From positions 1-5,802 of the forward strand of contig URJC01000173.1 of assembly GCA_900548135.1 (NCBI GenBank): a DNA stretch of 5,802 nucleotides, written 5' to 3'. Shown here piece after piece: positions 1 to 5,802 of this stretch (positions within the stretch are counted from its first letter, which is position 1; each line of letters starts with the position of its first letter). Under the pieces are notes generated by a model that did no database searches, was not told where the DNA came from, and saw only the letters and a list, made by a program, of their open reading frames with translations. The position numbers and the translations under genes were made by a program. This DNA is from an uncultured Odoribacter sp. Lineage in GTDB: Bacteria > Bacteroidota > Bacteroidia > Bacteroidales > Marinifilaceae.

Positions 1-299
1 GTCGTCAGTATACAGCCCGGGAAGCGGAAGAAATGGGAATGGTAAATAAAGTTGTGCCATTTGAACTGTTGGAAGACGAGACGGTGGACTGGTGTAAAAC
101 AATCATGAAGCGGAGTCCGATGGCGATTCGGATGATCAAGCGGGCCTTGAATGCTGAATTGGATGGACAGCATGGGTTGATGGAATTTGCCGGGGATGCT
201 ACTTTAATGTATTATCTGATGGCTGAGGCACAGGAAGGAAAAAATGCGTTTCTGGAAAAACGGGATCCGGATTTTGAACAATTTCCGAAATTTCCTTAG
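1..299 (+). CDS. menB: 1,4-dihydroxy-2-naphthoyl-CoA synthase (MenB), C-terminal part, cut by left edge
   Basis: MenB is a cytoplasmic crotonase-fold enzyme that closes o-succinylbenzoyl-CoA into 1,4-dihydroxy-2-naphthoyl-CoA in menaquinone synthesis. The reading frame is open from the first base: codons run from position 3, and the partial codon at 1-2 would be Cys if the missing base is T. It ends at TAG 297-299. About 98 residues are visible of a family length of roughly 275. They match the MenB C-terminus closely: [18 protein letters not shown], then [16 protein letters not shown], then [20 protein letters not shown] and a final [12 protein letters not shown]. The second Tyr of MYYLM (codon 213-215) aligns with the active-site Tyr258 of E. 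coli MenB. The ATG at 33 is internal and not the start, because conserved sequence continues upstream of it. menC follows after 38 bases on the same strand, so this is the 5' visible gene of a men operon. Identification is close to certain; the N-terminal half cannot be judged. Confidence 0.96.
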   Translation, partial: RQYTAREAEEMGMVNKVVPFELLEDETVDWCKTIMKRSPMAIRMIKRALNAELDGQHGLMEFAGDATLMYYLMAEAQEGKNAFLEKRDPDFEQFPKFP

Positions 300-313
300 C
301 TGATTTGTCATTT

Positions 314-320
314 AAGGAGA
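314..320 (+). promoter_or_regulatory. Shine-Dalgarno-like sequence upstream of menC
   Basis: AAGGAGA is a good anti-16S match in the short menB-menC gap. It lies 17 bases before the ATG at 338, 11 before an in-frame TTG at 332, and only 4 before an out-of-frame GTG at 325 that would encode six residues (MTIENE) and stop at 343-345. The spacing to the ATG is longer than usual, so the start of menC is not settled by this site. Bacteroidota depend little on Shine-Dalgarno pairing, so the site may be of minor importance. Confidence 0.45.
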
Positions 321-337
321 TAAAGTGACGATTGAAA

Positions 338-1369
338 ATGAATGAGTTGAAAGCAGAATGGTCGAAGTATTTGCTGCATTTTAAAGAACCTTCCGGAACT
401 TCGCGGGGAATACTGACGGATAAGGAGACTTATTTTATCCGGGTGTGGGATGAACGTTATCCTGAAGTTGTCGGAATCGGGGAGTGCGCTCTATTCCGGG
501 GACTCAGTGCGGAGGATGTACCGGAATATGAAGCTGAATTGGAAAAGGTTTGTCAAAATATAGCCAGAGTACAACCTGCTGATGTACAGCATTGGAGTTC
601 CATTCGTTTTGGTATGGAGATGGCCTTGGCTGATTTGCAAAATGGTGGCCGGAAAATTTATTTTCCTTCAGATTTCACGGCAGGAAAAAAATCTATCGAG
701 ATTAATGGCCTGATCTGGATGGGAAACCGTATGACTATGCTAAGGCGGATAGAACAGAAGCTGGAGGCTGGTTTTAGTTGTATTAAGCTGAAAATTGGAG
801 CTATAGATTTTGAGGCAGAATTGTCTTTATTGCAATATATCCGTCAACGGTTCAGTGTTCGGGAGGTAGAATTGAGGGTAGATGCCAATGGGGCTTTTAC
901 GCCTGCTGAGGCGCGGAGAAAACTGGAAGCGCTTGCTGTTTTTGATTTGCATTCTATAGAGCAGCCCATCCGGCAGGGACAGTGGGAGGAAATGGCGCGT
1001 TTATGCGAGGTCACTCCGATACCGGTTGCCTTGGATGAAGAATTAATAGGAATAAATGATTTGTCCCGGAAACAGGAATTATTAAAAAAGGTACGTCCTC
1101 AATATATTATTTTAAAACCAGCTCTTTGCGGGGGCTTTTCTGGTGCAACCGAATGGATACGTTTAGCCGGAGAATTCCGGATAGGTTGGTGGGTCACTTC
1201 TGCATTGGAGTCTAATATCGGGTTGAATGCTCTGGCACAATGGGTGGCTACTTTAGGGACTACGCTGCCACAGGGGTTAGGTACAGGACAATTGTTTACG
1301 AATAATATTGCTGTTCCATTACGGCAGGTGGGAGGAAAACTTTGTTATGAACCGTCTGAAGAAAAATGA
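338..1369 (+). CDS. menC: o-succinylbenzoate synthase (MenC), enolase superfamily
   Basis: MenC dehydrates SHCHC (2-succinyl-6-hydroxy-2,4-cyclohexadiene-1-carboxylate) to o-succinylbenzoate, the aromatic ring-forming step of menaquinone synthesis in the cytoplasm. Counting from the ATG at 338 (343 aa), the enolase-superfamily residues are all present. They are the KLK motif of the first barrel strand (K150, K152), metal ligands D182 (RVDANGAF), E208 (SIEQPI) and D233 (ALDEELIG), and the second catalytic lysine K260 (ILKPALCGG). The N-terminal capping domain contains GTSRGILTDKETYFIRVWDE and GIGECALFRGLS, typical of Bacteroidales MenC. A TTG two codons upstream (332) is in frame and gives 345 aa. 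I prefer the ATG because MNELKAEWSKY resembles the usual family N-terminus. The gene is intact and ends in an ATGA overlap with menE, implying translational coupling. Confidence 0.95.
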   Translation: MNELKAEWSKYLLHFKEPSGTSRGILTDKETYFIRVWDERYPEVVGIGECALFRGLSAEDVPEYEAELEKVCQNIARVQPADVQHWSSIRFGMEMALADLQNGGRKIYFPSDFTAGKKSIEINGLIWMGNRMTMLRRIEQKLEAGFSCIKLKIGAIDFEAELSLLQYIRQRFSVREVELRVDANGAFTPAEARRKLEALAVFDLHSIEQPIRQGQWEEMARLCEVTPIPVALDEELIGINDLSRKQELLKKVRPQYIILKPALCGGFSGATEWIRLAGEFRIGWWVTSALESNIGLNALAQWVATLGTTLPQGLGTGQLFTNNIAVPLRQVGGKLCYEPSEEK

Positions 1370-2406
1370 CAAATAGTATGATTAGGATTAAGGGCAGACA
1401 GTTGGCTGATTTTACGACATTAAGATCGCATATTCAACCGGAAGTATATGCTTTTCTGGAGGAATGGTTTAATGACCGGGATCATGTGCTTGGACATACC
1501 TCAGGTTCAACGGGTATTCCTAAAGAAATCCGGTTGTTTAAGGAAGATATGCGTGCTTCTGCCCGGATTACCAATTCCTTTTTCAGTATAACGGAAAATT
1601 CCTCCCTGCTACTTTCTCTTTCGGCTTCTTATATTGCCGGAAAAATGATGATAGTCCGGGCTTTGGAAGCAGGTGCTGAATTGTGGCTCGGACCTGTCAC
1701 TTCACATCCTTTAAGAGGATGGCAGGGAATTGGGAAAAAAATTGATTTGGCAGCGATGGTACCTATGCAGTTGGAAGAAACATTGAAAAATCAGCCAGAA
1801 CGCAGGGCACTGGATGATATTTGCCAGCTATTAATTGGCGGGGCTCCGGTTTCTGGCAGATTGGAAGAAGATTTAAAAGAAAGGTCAGGGGATTGCTATG
1901 CTACCTATGGCATGACGGAAACAGTGTCTCATATTGCATTGAGAAGGTTAAATCATGATCCGGATTATTTTGCTTTGGGAGAGGTGAGGTTTTCTGTGGA
2001 TGAGCGGGAATGTTTGGTTATTCATGCCCCTCATTTAAAAGCCAGGCAATTTATAACCAATGACAGGGTTATCCTAAAGGATCATAGACATTTTGAGTGG
2101 TTGGGGCGTTGGGATCATGTTATTAATTCAGGAGGGATAAAGTTTTTTCCGGAGGTGATTGAAAAAAAGATTGCTGCTTATATTCCGGAACGTTTTTTTA
2201 TAACTTCGGTTGCAGATCGGCGGTTAGGTCAAAAAATGGTATTGGTCATTGAAAAAGTTGAGCCCGGCAGGCAGTTTACGGAGCAATTACTTATGAATTG
2301 CCTAAAGAAATCATTTATCTGTCTTGTTTTCAGGAGACAACTTCCGGGAAAGTTATACGCAAACTTTCATAATCAGGCAGGTGCAGACCAGTTGGATTTA
2401 CGCTGA
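1366..2406 (+). CDS. menE: o-succinylbenzoate-CoA ligase (MenE), C-terminus frameshifted
   Basis: MenE activates o-succinylbenzoate with ATP and CoA to o-succinylbenzoyl-CoA, the MenB substrate. It is an ANL-family adenylating enzyme in the short form usual for Bacteroidales, starting close to the ATP loop. Visible motifs are the P-loop TSGSTGIPK (45-53), YGMTET (181-186), TNDR with the ribose-binding Asp (D233), and GRWDHVINSGGIKFFPEVIE (247-266) at the hinge. Translation starts at ATG 1366, which overlaps the menC stop by 4 bases; an in-frame ATG at 1378 is an alternative. After about residue 309 the frame leaves the family: the observed tail is not MenE-like, while the -1 frame from 2292 reads YELPKEIIYL... 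TTSGKVIRKLS and stops at 2372. A one-base loss near 2292 explains this. By coincidence a Gly-Lys survives at 328-329 in the observed frame (LPGKL), where the restored frame also has its catalytic lysine. Identity is firm; whether this product is active is unknown. Confidence 0.92.
   Translation: MTNSMIRIKGRQLADFTTLRSHIQPEVYAFLEEWFNDRDHVLGHTSGSTGIPKEIRLFKEDMRASARITNSFFSITENSSLLLSLSASYIAGKMMIVRALEAGAELWLGPVTSHPLRGWQGIGKKIDLAAMVPMQLEETLKNQPERRALDDICQLLIGGAPVSGRLEEDLKERSGDCYATYGMTETVSHIALRRLNHDPDYFALGEVRFSVDERECLVIHAPHLKARQFITNDRVILKDHRHFEWLGRWDHVINSGGIKFFPEVIEKKIAAYIPERFFITSVADRRLGQKMVLVIEKVEPGRQFTEQLLMNCLKKSFICLVFRRQLPGKLYANFHNQAGADQLDLR
2292..2372 (+). other. Displaced menE C-terminal coding segment in the -1 frame
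   Basis: Read in codons starting at 2292, this stretch encodes 26 residues followed by TAA at 2370-2372. It contains TTSGKVIRKLS, a good match to the A10 motif of adenylate-forming enzymes, whose lysine is needed for the adenylation step. Joined after CTT 2290-2292 (L309) with one extra T, the protein would be 335 aa with the lysine at 329. The same bases read in the annotated frame give an unrelated tail that runs on to 2406. The sequence shows the frame change directly; whether it is a mutation, a sequencing or assembly error, or recoding is inference. Confidence 0.85.
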
Positions 2407-2414
2407 TTATTTTT
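2369..2414 (+). terminator. Inverted repeat between convergent menE and MFS genes, possible terminator
   Basis: ATAATCAG (2369-2376) is perfectly repeated inverted as CTGATTAT (2403-2410), followed on the + strand by a run of five T (2410-2414). The 26-base loop contains a small internal GGT/ACC hairpin (2380-2389). The repeat spans almost exactly the interval between the TAA of the restored menE frame (2370-2372) and the stop codon of the opposing transporter (2413-2415), the expected place for a terminator shared by convergent genes. The stem is AT-rich with a long loop, so it is weak as an intrinsic terminator. The T-run favours the + direction. Confidence 0.45.
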
Positions 2415-3594
2415 ACCCTAATGTTTCGGTGTGCCGACGGAAAAAGACAAATATTGTAAAAGCTACTGAAAGGATCATGCACAAAAAAAATGGAAAGTAA
2501 GCTGAATCAGAATGAAACATGTTTTCCAGGAGTCTTAATAAGAACGGGTAGGTAACAATTGCTACATAATTCATGACCATAACCAGGGATAGTGCGAATA
2601 TGGCCTGTTTGGGGTTAATGTTAGAAACGGTTCTGTCGTAGATGACAGGTTGCATGGTGCCATATCCTAATCCGATGGCGATAACACCTATGGTTAGTAA
2701 GAATAAGCCGGCTTTTAAAGTGAACAAAATCAATCCCGCAGATATCAGGACCATAGAAATGAAATTGGTATATTGTTTCAGATGTTCCAGGATCTTATTA
2801 ATGAACAGGCCTGGTAAAGTCATCGACAAGAAAAATACAGAAATCAGTGTACCGGAGGTATCATAATTGCCTAATTGTAAGTTGTGCATGTAGAGGGATA
2901 AATTGAGGGGAACAGTGAGGGCTAATAAGGTAAGCAGATAATAGAGTAACATGAGTTTGACCGGCCAATGCGGATGGAAAGGGGATGGGACAGGTTTATT
3001 TTGATTCTCCTCTGCCGTATAGGGTGGGTTGTCGTCAAGGGAGAAAGCATAGTAGAGGGATATGCCTGAAATGCAATACACGACAAAGGATAAATGCCAA
3101 CTGATACCTGCCAGAAAGCCAGCCAATAAGGTGGCGAGTACTAATGCGAAATTGGTAATGGCTGACACAATACCCAGTTGTTTTGTCCGGTAATTCCCTG
3201 TGAAGTAGTCTGCTACGAGACCTGTAGAAAACGGAATGACCATACCAGCACCTACTCCCAGTAATCCGCTGATAAATAATAAGAAACTTAGATTATTGAT
3301 AAATGGGTAGGTTACACTACATCCAAAGAAGATGGCAAGTCCTGCGATGAGTAATTTTCTTCTGTTTACTTTCAGTGAAAGTTTACCTGCCAGAAGTATA
3401 AAAGGAATAATAATAAACGAAGGTAGAGATTCCAACATTTGCAGTTGTAGTTCACTGGCAGAATGAAATATGGTTTCAAGTTTCCCTAAAATCGGAGAGA
3501 TTGCCAATCCAGGTAGGGAAGTCACCATTGATATGGAATATATAGCAATTAGTTTAGATAGACTAATACTTCCGTGTCCGGTTTTTATTTTCAT
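2413..3594 (-). CDS. MFS transporter, 12 predicted helices, substrate unknown
   Basis: This is an inner-membrane secondary transporter of the major facilitator superfamily. From the ATG at 3594-3592 it has 393 residues, a normal MFS length. Hydrophobic segments lie near residues 13-36, 52-70, 80-98, 102-122, 140-160, 166-184, 212-233, 249-267, 278-296, 297-313, 330-352 and 367-385. A polar loop at 185-211 separates the two six-helix halves. The loop between helices 2 and 3 reads GKLSLKVNRRK, a form of MFS motif A in which the usual Asp is replaced. In-frame ATGs further upstream (3630, 3645, 3765) would add a polar extension, and the longest would overlap the divergent gene's start; I chose 3594 because helix 1 follows at normal distance. 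No substrate-specific signature is recognised. It is convergent with menE and divergent from the radical SAM gene. A role in exporting a product of that enzyme is conceivable, but only adjacency supports it. Confidence 0.88.
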   Translation of the reverse strand: MKIKTGHGSISLSKLIAIYSISMVTSLPGLAISPILGKLETIFHSASELQLQMLESLPSFIIIPFILLAGKLSLKVNRRKLLIAGLAIFFGCSVTYPFINNLSFLLFISGLLGVGAGMVIPFSTGLVADYFTGNYRTKQLGIVSAITNFALVLATLLAGFLAGISWHLSFVVYCISGISLYYAFSLDDNPPYTAEENQNKPVPSPFHPHWPVKLMLLYYLLTLLALTVPLNLSLYMHNLQLGNYDTSGTLISVFFLSMTLPGLFINKILEHLKQYTNFISMVLISAGLILFTLKAGLFLLTIGVIAIGLGYGTMQPVIYDRTVSNINPKQAIFALSLVMVMNYVAIVTYPFLLRLLENMFHSDSAYFPFFLCMILSVAFTIFVFFRRHTETLG

Positions 3595-3720
3595 AACAGA
3601 TTTTTTGAGTACTGACGTTTTTACTACCATAAGAGTGTAACGCATGAATGAGTAAAAAGTTTGTTTTCGAAACCTATTTCCGCCTTTGCCGTTATTAAGG
3701 GAAAAACTAAACGGACTAAA
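3595..3720. promoter_or_regulatory. Divergent intergenic region with weak promoter-like motifs
   Basis: These 126 bases separate the start codons of the MFS and radical SAM genes and must hold a promoter for each unless expression comes from further away. For the + gene, TTTG at 3660-3663 and TTTG at 3685-3688 resemble the Bacteroidota -33 (TTTG) and -7 (TAnnTTTG) elements, but the TA is missing and the spacing is a little short. For the - gene, the reverse complement of 3669-3676 reads TAGGTTTC, one base off the -7 consensus, without a convincing -33 partner. An 8-bp palindrome TTTCGAAA (3665-3672) lies between them. No riboswitch or clear operator is seen. Confidence 0.3.
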
Positions 3721-5166
3721 ATGAGAACATTTAAAAATCAAATGCAAGTTTTTGCAATTAAGCAATTATTGAAGTATGTTGAAAGAGATCCGGAGACGAA
3801 TGCTTCAAAAGCATTGCGGATTATCCGTAAAATAGATATTGACGGCACTTATGGTTCTTCTTGGGATGAATTAGAGAAATGTTTAAAAGACCCTAATAAT
3901 AACTGGACCCGTTTGGTAAAGAAAGCTTATACAGAATGGGATCCGCATGTACGTAAGAAATTGTTCGAAAGTTTGATTTGTAATGCTGCGTTGATAGGGA
4001 ATAGTGCTATAAAAGAAACCAGTAAAAAATATGGTGTGAATGTTCCCTGGACGATTTTGATGGATCCTACTTCGGCATGTAATTTGAAATGTACAGGATG
4101 TTGGGCTGCTGAATATGGTCACCAAATGTCTATGGATTTTGAGACTTTAGATCGGATTGTGACCGAGGGATGTGAATTAGGTATTTATATGTTTATTTTT
4201 TCAGGTGGAGAGCCTCTGGTACGTAAAAAAGATATTATCCGTCTTTGTGAGAAACATCCGGATTGCTATTTTCTGGCTTTTACAAACGGCACGTTGATCG
4301 ATGAGGCTTTTGCGGACGAAATGTTGCGGGTTGGAAATTTTGCACCTGCCATCAGCGTTGAAGGTTATGAGGAGGAAACAGATATGCGTCGGGGTAAAGG
4401 CACTTTCAAGGCAGTGATGAAGGCTATGGAAATCCTGAAACGGAAACATTTGCTTTTCGGAATGTCGACATGCTATCACCGTAAAAATGTGGATGTTGTT
4501 GGGTCTTCGGAATACCTGGATTTTATGATCGATAAAGGTGCTGCTTTCGTTTGGTATTTTACTTATATGCCGGTCGGAAATGATGCTGTGCCGGATTTGA
4601 TGGTAACGCCCGAACAACGTAAGTTTATGTATGAACAAGTACGTATATTCCGAAAGACAAAGCCCATTTTTGCGATGGATTTTTGGAATGACGGGGAATA
4701 TGTTCGCGGATGTATTGCAGGCGGACGTTATTATTTCCATATCAATGCTAATGGAGATGTAGAACCTTGTGCGTTTATTCATTATTCCACAGTGAATATT
4801 AAGAATGTGTCTTTACTGGAAGCTTTGCACTCGCCTTTGTTCAGAGCATACCAGCAACGTCAACCTTTTAATAAAAATCATTTGCGGCCGTGTCCGTTGC
4901 TGGATAATCCCAAGAGTTTGAAAGAAGTGGTTCGTGTTTCAGCTGCTTATTCAACAGATATGCTTAAACCTGAAAATGTGGATGAATTGACAGGGAAATG
5001 TATTTCTACCGCAGAGAAATGGGGTGTCGTAGCTGACCATATCTGGTATGGACGTACTGGTAATCAGTGTGATGTGATGGATGAGGTGACAGATCGGGAT
5101 GGCCGGGAGGCTGAAAAGTTTGAAAAAGAAAAAAGCAGGCAAGGCGAAAAAGCTCTTAGTCTTTAA
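3721..5166 (+). CDS. Radical SAM protein with SPASM-like C-terminal region
   Basis: This is a 481-aa radical S-adenosylmethionine enzyme. The cluster-binding motif is C120-x3-C124-x2-C127 (CNLKCTGC), preceded by ILMDPTSA as the first barrel strand. SGGEP (161-165) is the SAM amino-group motif, followed by AFTNGTLID and ISVEGYEEE strands typical of the fold. C331, C350 (ANGDVEPC) and C391 (RPCPLL) are spaced like ligands of an auxiliary Fe-S cluster in SPASM or twitch domains. Residues 1-105 form a charged, probably helical extension before the core, which is long for this superfamily. The tail after 455 is highly charged and likely disordered. I chose ATG 3721 because the in-frame upstream codons back to TTG 3661 are basic and unlike family sequence. 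No substrate or peptide precursor gene is visible nearby, so the reaction is not assigned. It is divergent from the transporter and converges with the methyltransferase two bases beyond its stop. Confidence 0.9.
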   Translation: MRTFKNQMQVFAIKQLLKYVERDPETNASKALRIIRKIDIDGTYGSSWDELEKCLKDPNNNWTRLVKKAYTEWDPHVRKKLFESLICNAALIGNSAIKETSKKYGVNVPWTILMDPTSACNLKCTGCWAAEYGHQMSMDFETLDRIVTEGCELGIYMFIFSGGEPLVRKKDIIRLCEKHPDCYFLAFTNGTLIDEAFADEMLRVGNFAPAISVEGYEEETDMRRGKGTFKAVMKAMEILKRKHLLFGMSTCYHRKNVDVVGSSEYLDFMIDKGAAFVWYFTYMPVGNDAVPDLMVTPEQRKFMYEQVRIFRKTKPIFAMDFWNDGEYVRGCIAGGRYYFHINANGDVEPCAFIHYSTVNIKNVSLLEALHSPLFRAYQQRQPFNKNHLRPCPLLDNPKSLKEVVRVSAAYSTDMLKPENVDELTGKCISTAEKWGVVADHIWYGRTGNQCDVMDEVTDRDGREAEKFEKEKSRQGEKALSL

Positions 5167-5168
5167 AC

Positions 5169-5802
5169 TTATACCGGGATTTTTCTGGTTTGGATCAGTA
5201 TTTTCTGTTCATTGTATAAGGTGGTGGCAAATAGATAGATGTCACCACCTTCTTTTATGTGGCTACGTGTCCGTATTTCTTCAACTGAAAGGGGAAAATT
5301 GCGGGTAGTGATGTTTGCTTTTGGTATTTCTTTACTTAATTGTTTGAGTGATTTTCCCGAAAACTCATGAGTGGAGAGCACTTCAAAAATGCGTCCGGGA
5401 AATTGCATGCATAGTTTTGTTGACGTATATAGATGGCTGTGACGGTGAATTTTTTTGAGATTGTAGCGAACAGCAATTAACTTGAAAGCTCCGCTTTTTA
5501 ACAAGGCTGCATTAGGTTCATACAGGTATCGGGCAATTTCGCCGGTAGTTTGTAATACTGCTTTTTTTTCTTCTTGTACCTGGAAAATGAATTCTTGATT
5601 GGGCGAAGAAATAAGTAAATTGACAGCGTGGATTTTAACGGATGAATCCGACATTGCCGGTTGTGAGGGTTCAAGGATAAAAAGTAATTCTTTACATTCA
5701 TTTTTTACTGCCAGAATGTGTATTTCCCGGGTTTCAGGAAGCAAACGTAACGTTTCCCCGATATCGGCCATCGGGGAGATTTTTACAATGGTCCGCAGAG
5801 CA
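5169..5802 (-). CDS. Class I SAM-dependent methyltransferase with THUMP-like domain, C-terminal part, cut by right edge
   Basis: The frame is open to the right edge: ten codons upstream of the ATG at 5771-5769 read ALRTIVKISP and continue directly into MADIGETLRLLPETREIH. The ATG is therefore internal and the gene begins outside the window. About 210 residues are visible. The first 40 (KISPMADI, HILAVKNECKELLFIL) look like the end of a Rossmann-type methyltransferase domain. The remainder matches the ferredoxin-like plus THUMP-like C-terminal module found in Bacteroidota proteins related to P. gingivalis PG_1098, with YLYEPNAALLKSGAF, HSHLYTS, FPGRIFEV, KANITTRNFPLSVEEIR and GGDIYLFATT. Such proteins are thought to modify RNA, but the target is not established and the SAM-binding motifs lie outside this window. 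The stop codon at 5171-5169 is two bases from that of the radical SAM gene. The 3' end of the coding region contains a hairpin that probably serves the opposite strand. Confidence 0.9.
   Translation of the reverse strand, partial: ALRTIVKISPMADIGETLRLLPETREIHILAVKNECKELLFILEPSQPAMSDSSVKIHAVNLLISSPNQEFIFQVQEEKKAVLQTTGEIARYLYEPNAALLKSGAFKLIAVRYNLKKIHRHSHLYTSTKLCMQFPGRIFEVLSTHEFSGKSLKQLSKEIPKANITTRNFPLSVEEIRTRSHIKEGGDIYLFATTLYNEQKILIQTRKIPV
5218..5256 (+). terminator. Rho-independent terminator of the radical SAM gene, inside the opposing CDS
   Basis: AAGGTGGTGGCA (5218-5229) pairs with TGTCACCACCTT (5240-5251) over 12 base pairs including one G-T wobble. It leaves a 10-base loop and is followed by CTTTT (5252-5256). 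The U-tract lies on the + strand side, about 50 bases after the radical SAM stop at 5164-5166. On the - strand the bases after the hairpin are not T-rich, so it is directional. The arms also encode the conserved EGGD and ATT residues of the methyltransferase, so the pairing could partly be a by-product of coding. Confidence 0.65.

Noticed and set aside
2285..2295. Programmed -1 frameshifting in menE
   Set aside because: No slippery X-XXY-YYZ heptamer is present at the junction and no stimulatory stem-loop is obvious directly downstream; a simple base loss explains the data better.
2642..2866. A 74-codon + strand frame opposite the MFS transporter
   Set aside because: Antisense to conserved membrane segments, no recognisable protein features, no promoter or ribosome-binding signal.
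3665..3672. TTTCGAAA palindrome as a regulator operator
   Set aside because: Eight-base AT-rich palindromes arise often by chance; no second copy or flanking symmetry was found.
3661..3720. TTG 3661 as start of the radical SAM protein
   Set aside because: The additional 20 residues are unremarkable, and the ATG at 3721 is followed by family-like sequence.
3595..3765. A 57-residue N-terminal extension of the MFS transporter
   Set aside because: It would run into the first codons of the divergent radical SAM gene and is polar and Cys/Phe/Ser-rich, unlike an MFS N-terminus; the ATG at 3594 gives a normal length.
4201..4782. A 193-codon open frame on the - strand opposite the radical SAM gene
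   Set aside because: It lies wholly antisense to a well-supported gene, its translation shows no domain or motif, and it is rich in His, Ile and Ser as expected for a complement-strand shadow.
5099..5308. A 69-codon + strand frame spanning the radical SAM 3' end and the methyltransferase
   Set aside because: It begins inside the radical SAM tail in another frame and crosses the hairpin; its lysine-rich start just reflects the purine-rich tail codons.
5769..5771. ATG at 5771 as the true start of the methyltransferase-like gene
   Set aside because: The frame stays open to the window edge and the upstream residues (VKISP) belong to the conserved methyltransferase sequence, so the gene is truncated by the window.

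Overview
The window looks like a chromosomal segment of an anaerobic gut-type Bacteroidota, most likely order Bacteroidales. The indications are the short Bacteroidales-style MenC and MenE proteins, the gene order menB-menC-menE, moderate GC, a methyltransferase with the THUMP-like C-terminal domain typical of this phylum, and weak Shine-Dalgarno signals. A genus such as Odoribacter or Butyricimonas is possible but is only a guess.

Positions 1-2406 (+ strand) hold the 3' part of a menaquinone (vitamin K2) operon. It comprises the C-terminus of menB (naphthoate synthase, cut by the left edge), complete menC (o-succinylbenzoate synthase) and menE (o-succinylbenzoate-CoA ligase). menC and menE overlap by an ATGA. 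In pathway order MenC makes o-succinylbenzoate, MenE activates it to the CoA thioester and MenB closes the naphthoquinone ring. The last part of menE is out of frame. The conserved C-terminal segment with the catalytic-lysine motif (TTSGKVIRKLS) lies in the -1 frame at 2292-2372, so a single base appears to be missing near 2292. An 8-bp inverted repeat lies exactly between the stop codon of that restored frame and the stop of the convergent gene, which supports 2372 as the original gene end.

Positions 2413-3594 (- strand) encode a 12-helix MFS transporter of unknown substrate. A 126-bp divergent intergenic region (3595-3720) separates it from a + strand gene (3721-5166) for a 481-aa radical SAM enzyme with a long helical N-terminal extension and a SPASM-like C-terminal cysteine set.

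Positions 5169-5802 (- strand) hold the C-terminal part of a class I SAM-dependent methyltransferase with a THUMP-like domain, cut by the right edge. Only two bases separate its stop from that of the radical SAM gene. A strong hairpin with a U-tract (5218-5256), the likely terminator of the radical SAM gene, therefore lies inside the methyltransferase coding sequence.

Most of the window is ordinary housekeeping content. I see no CRISPR array, tRNA, rRNA, insertion sequence, phage gene or defence system. The points worth a second look are the menE frameshift, the hairpins between and inside the convergent genes, and the uncharacterised radical SAM protein.
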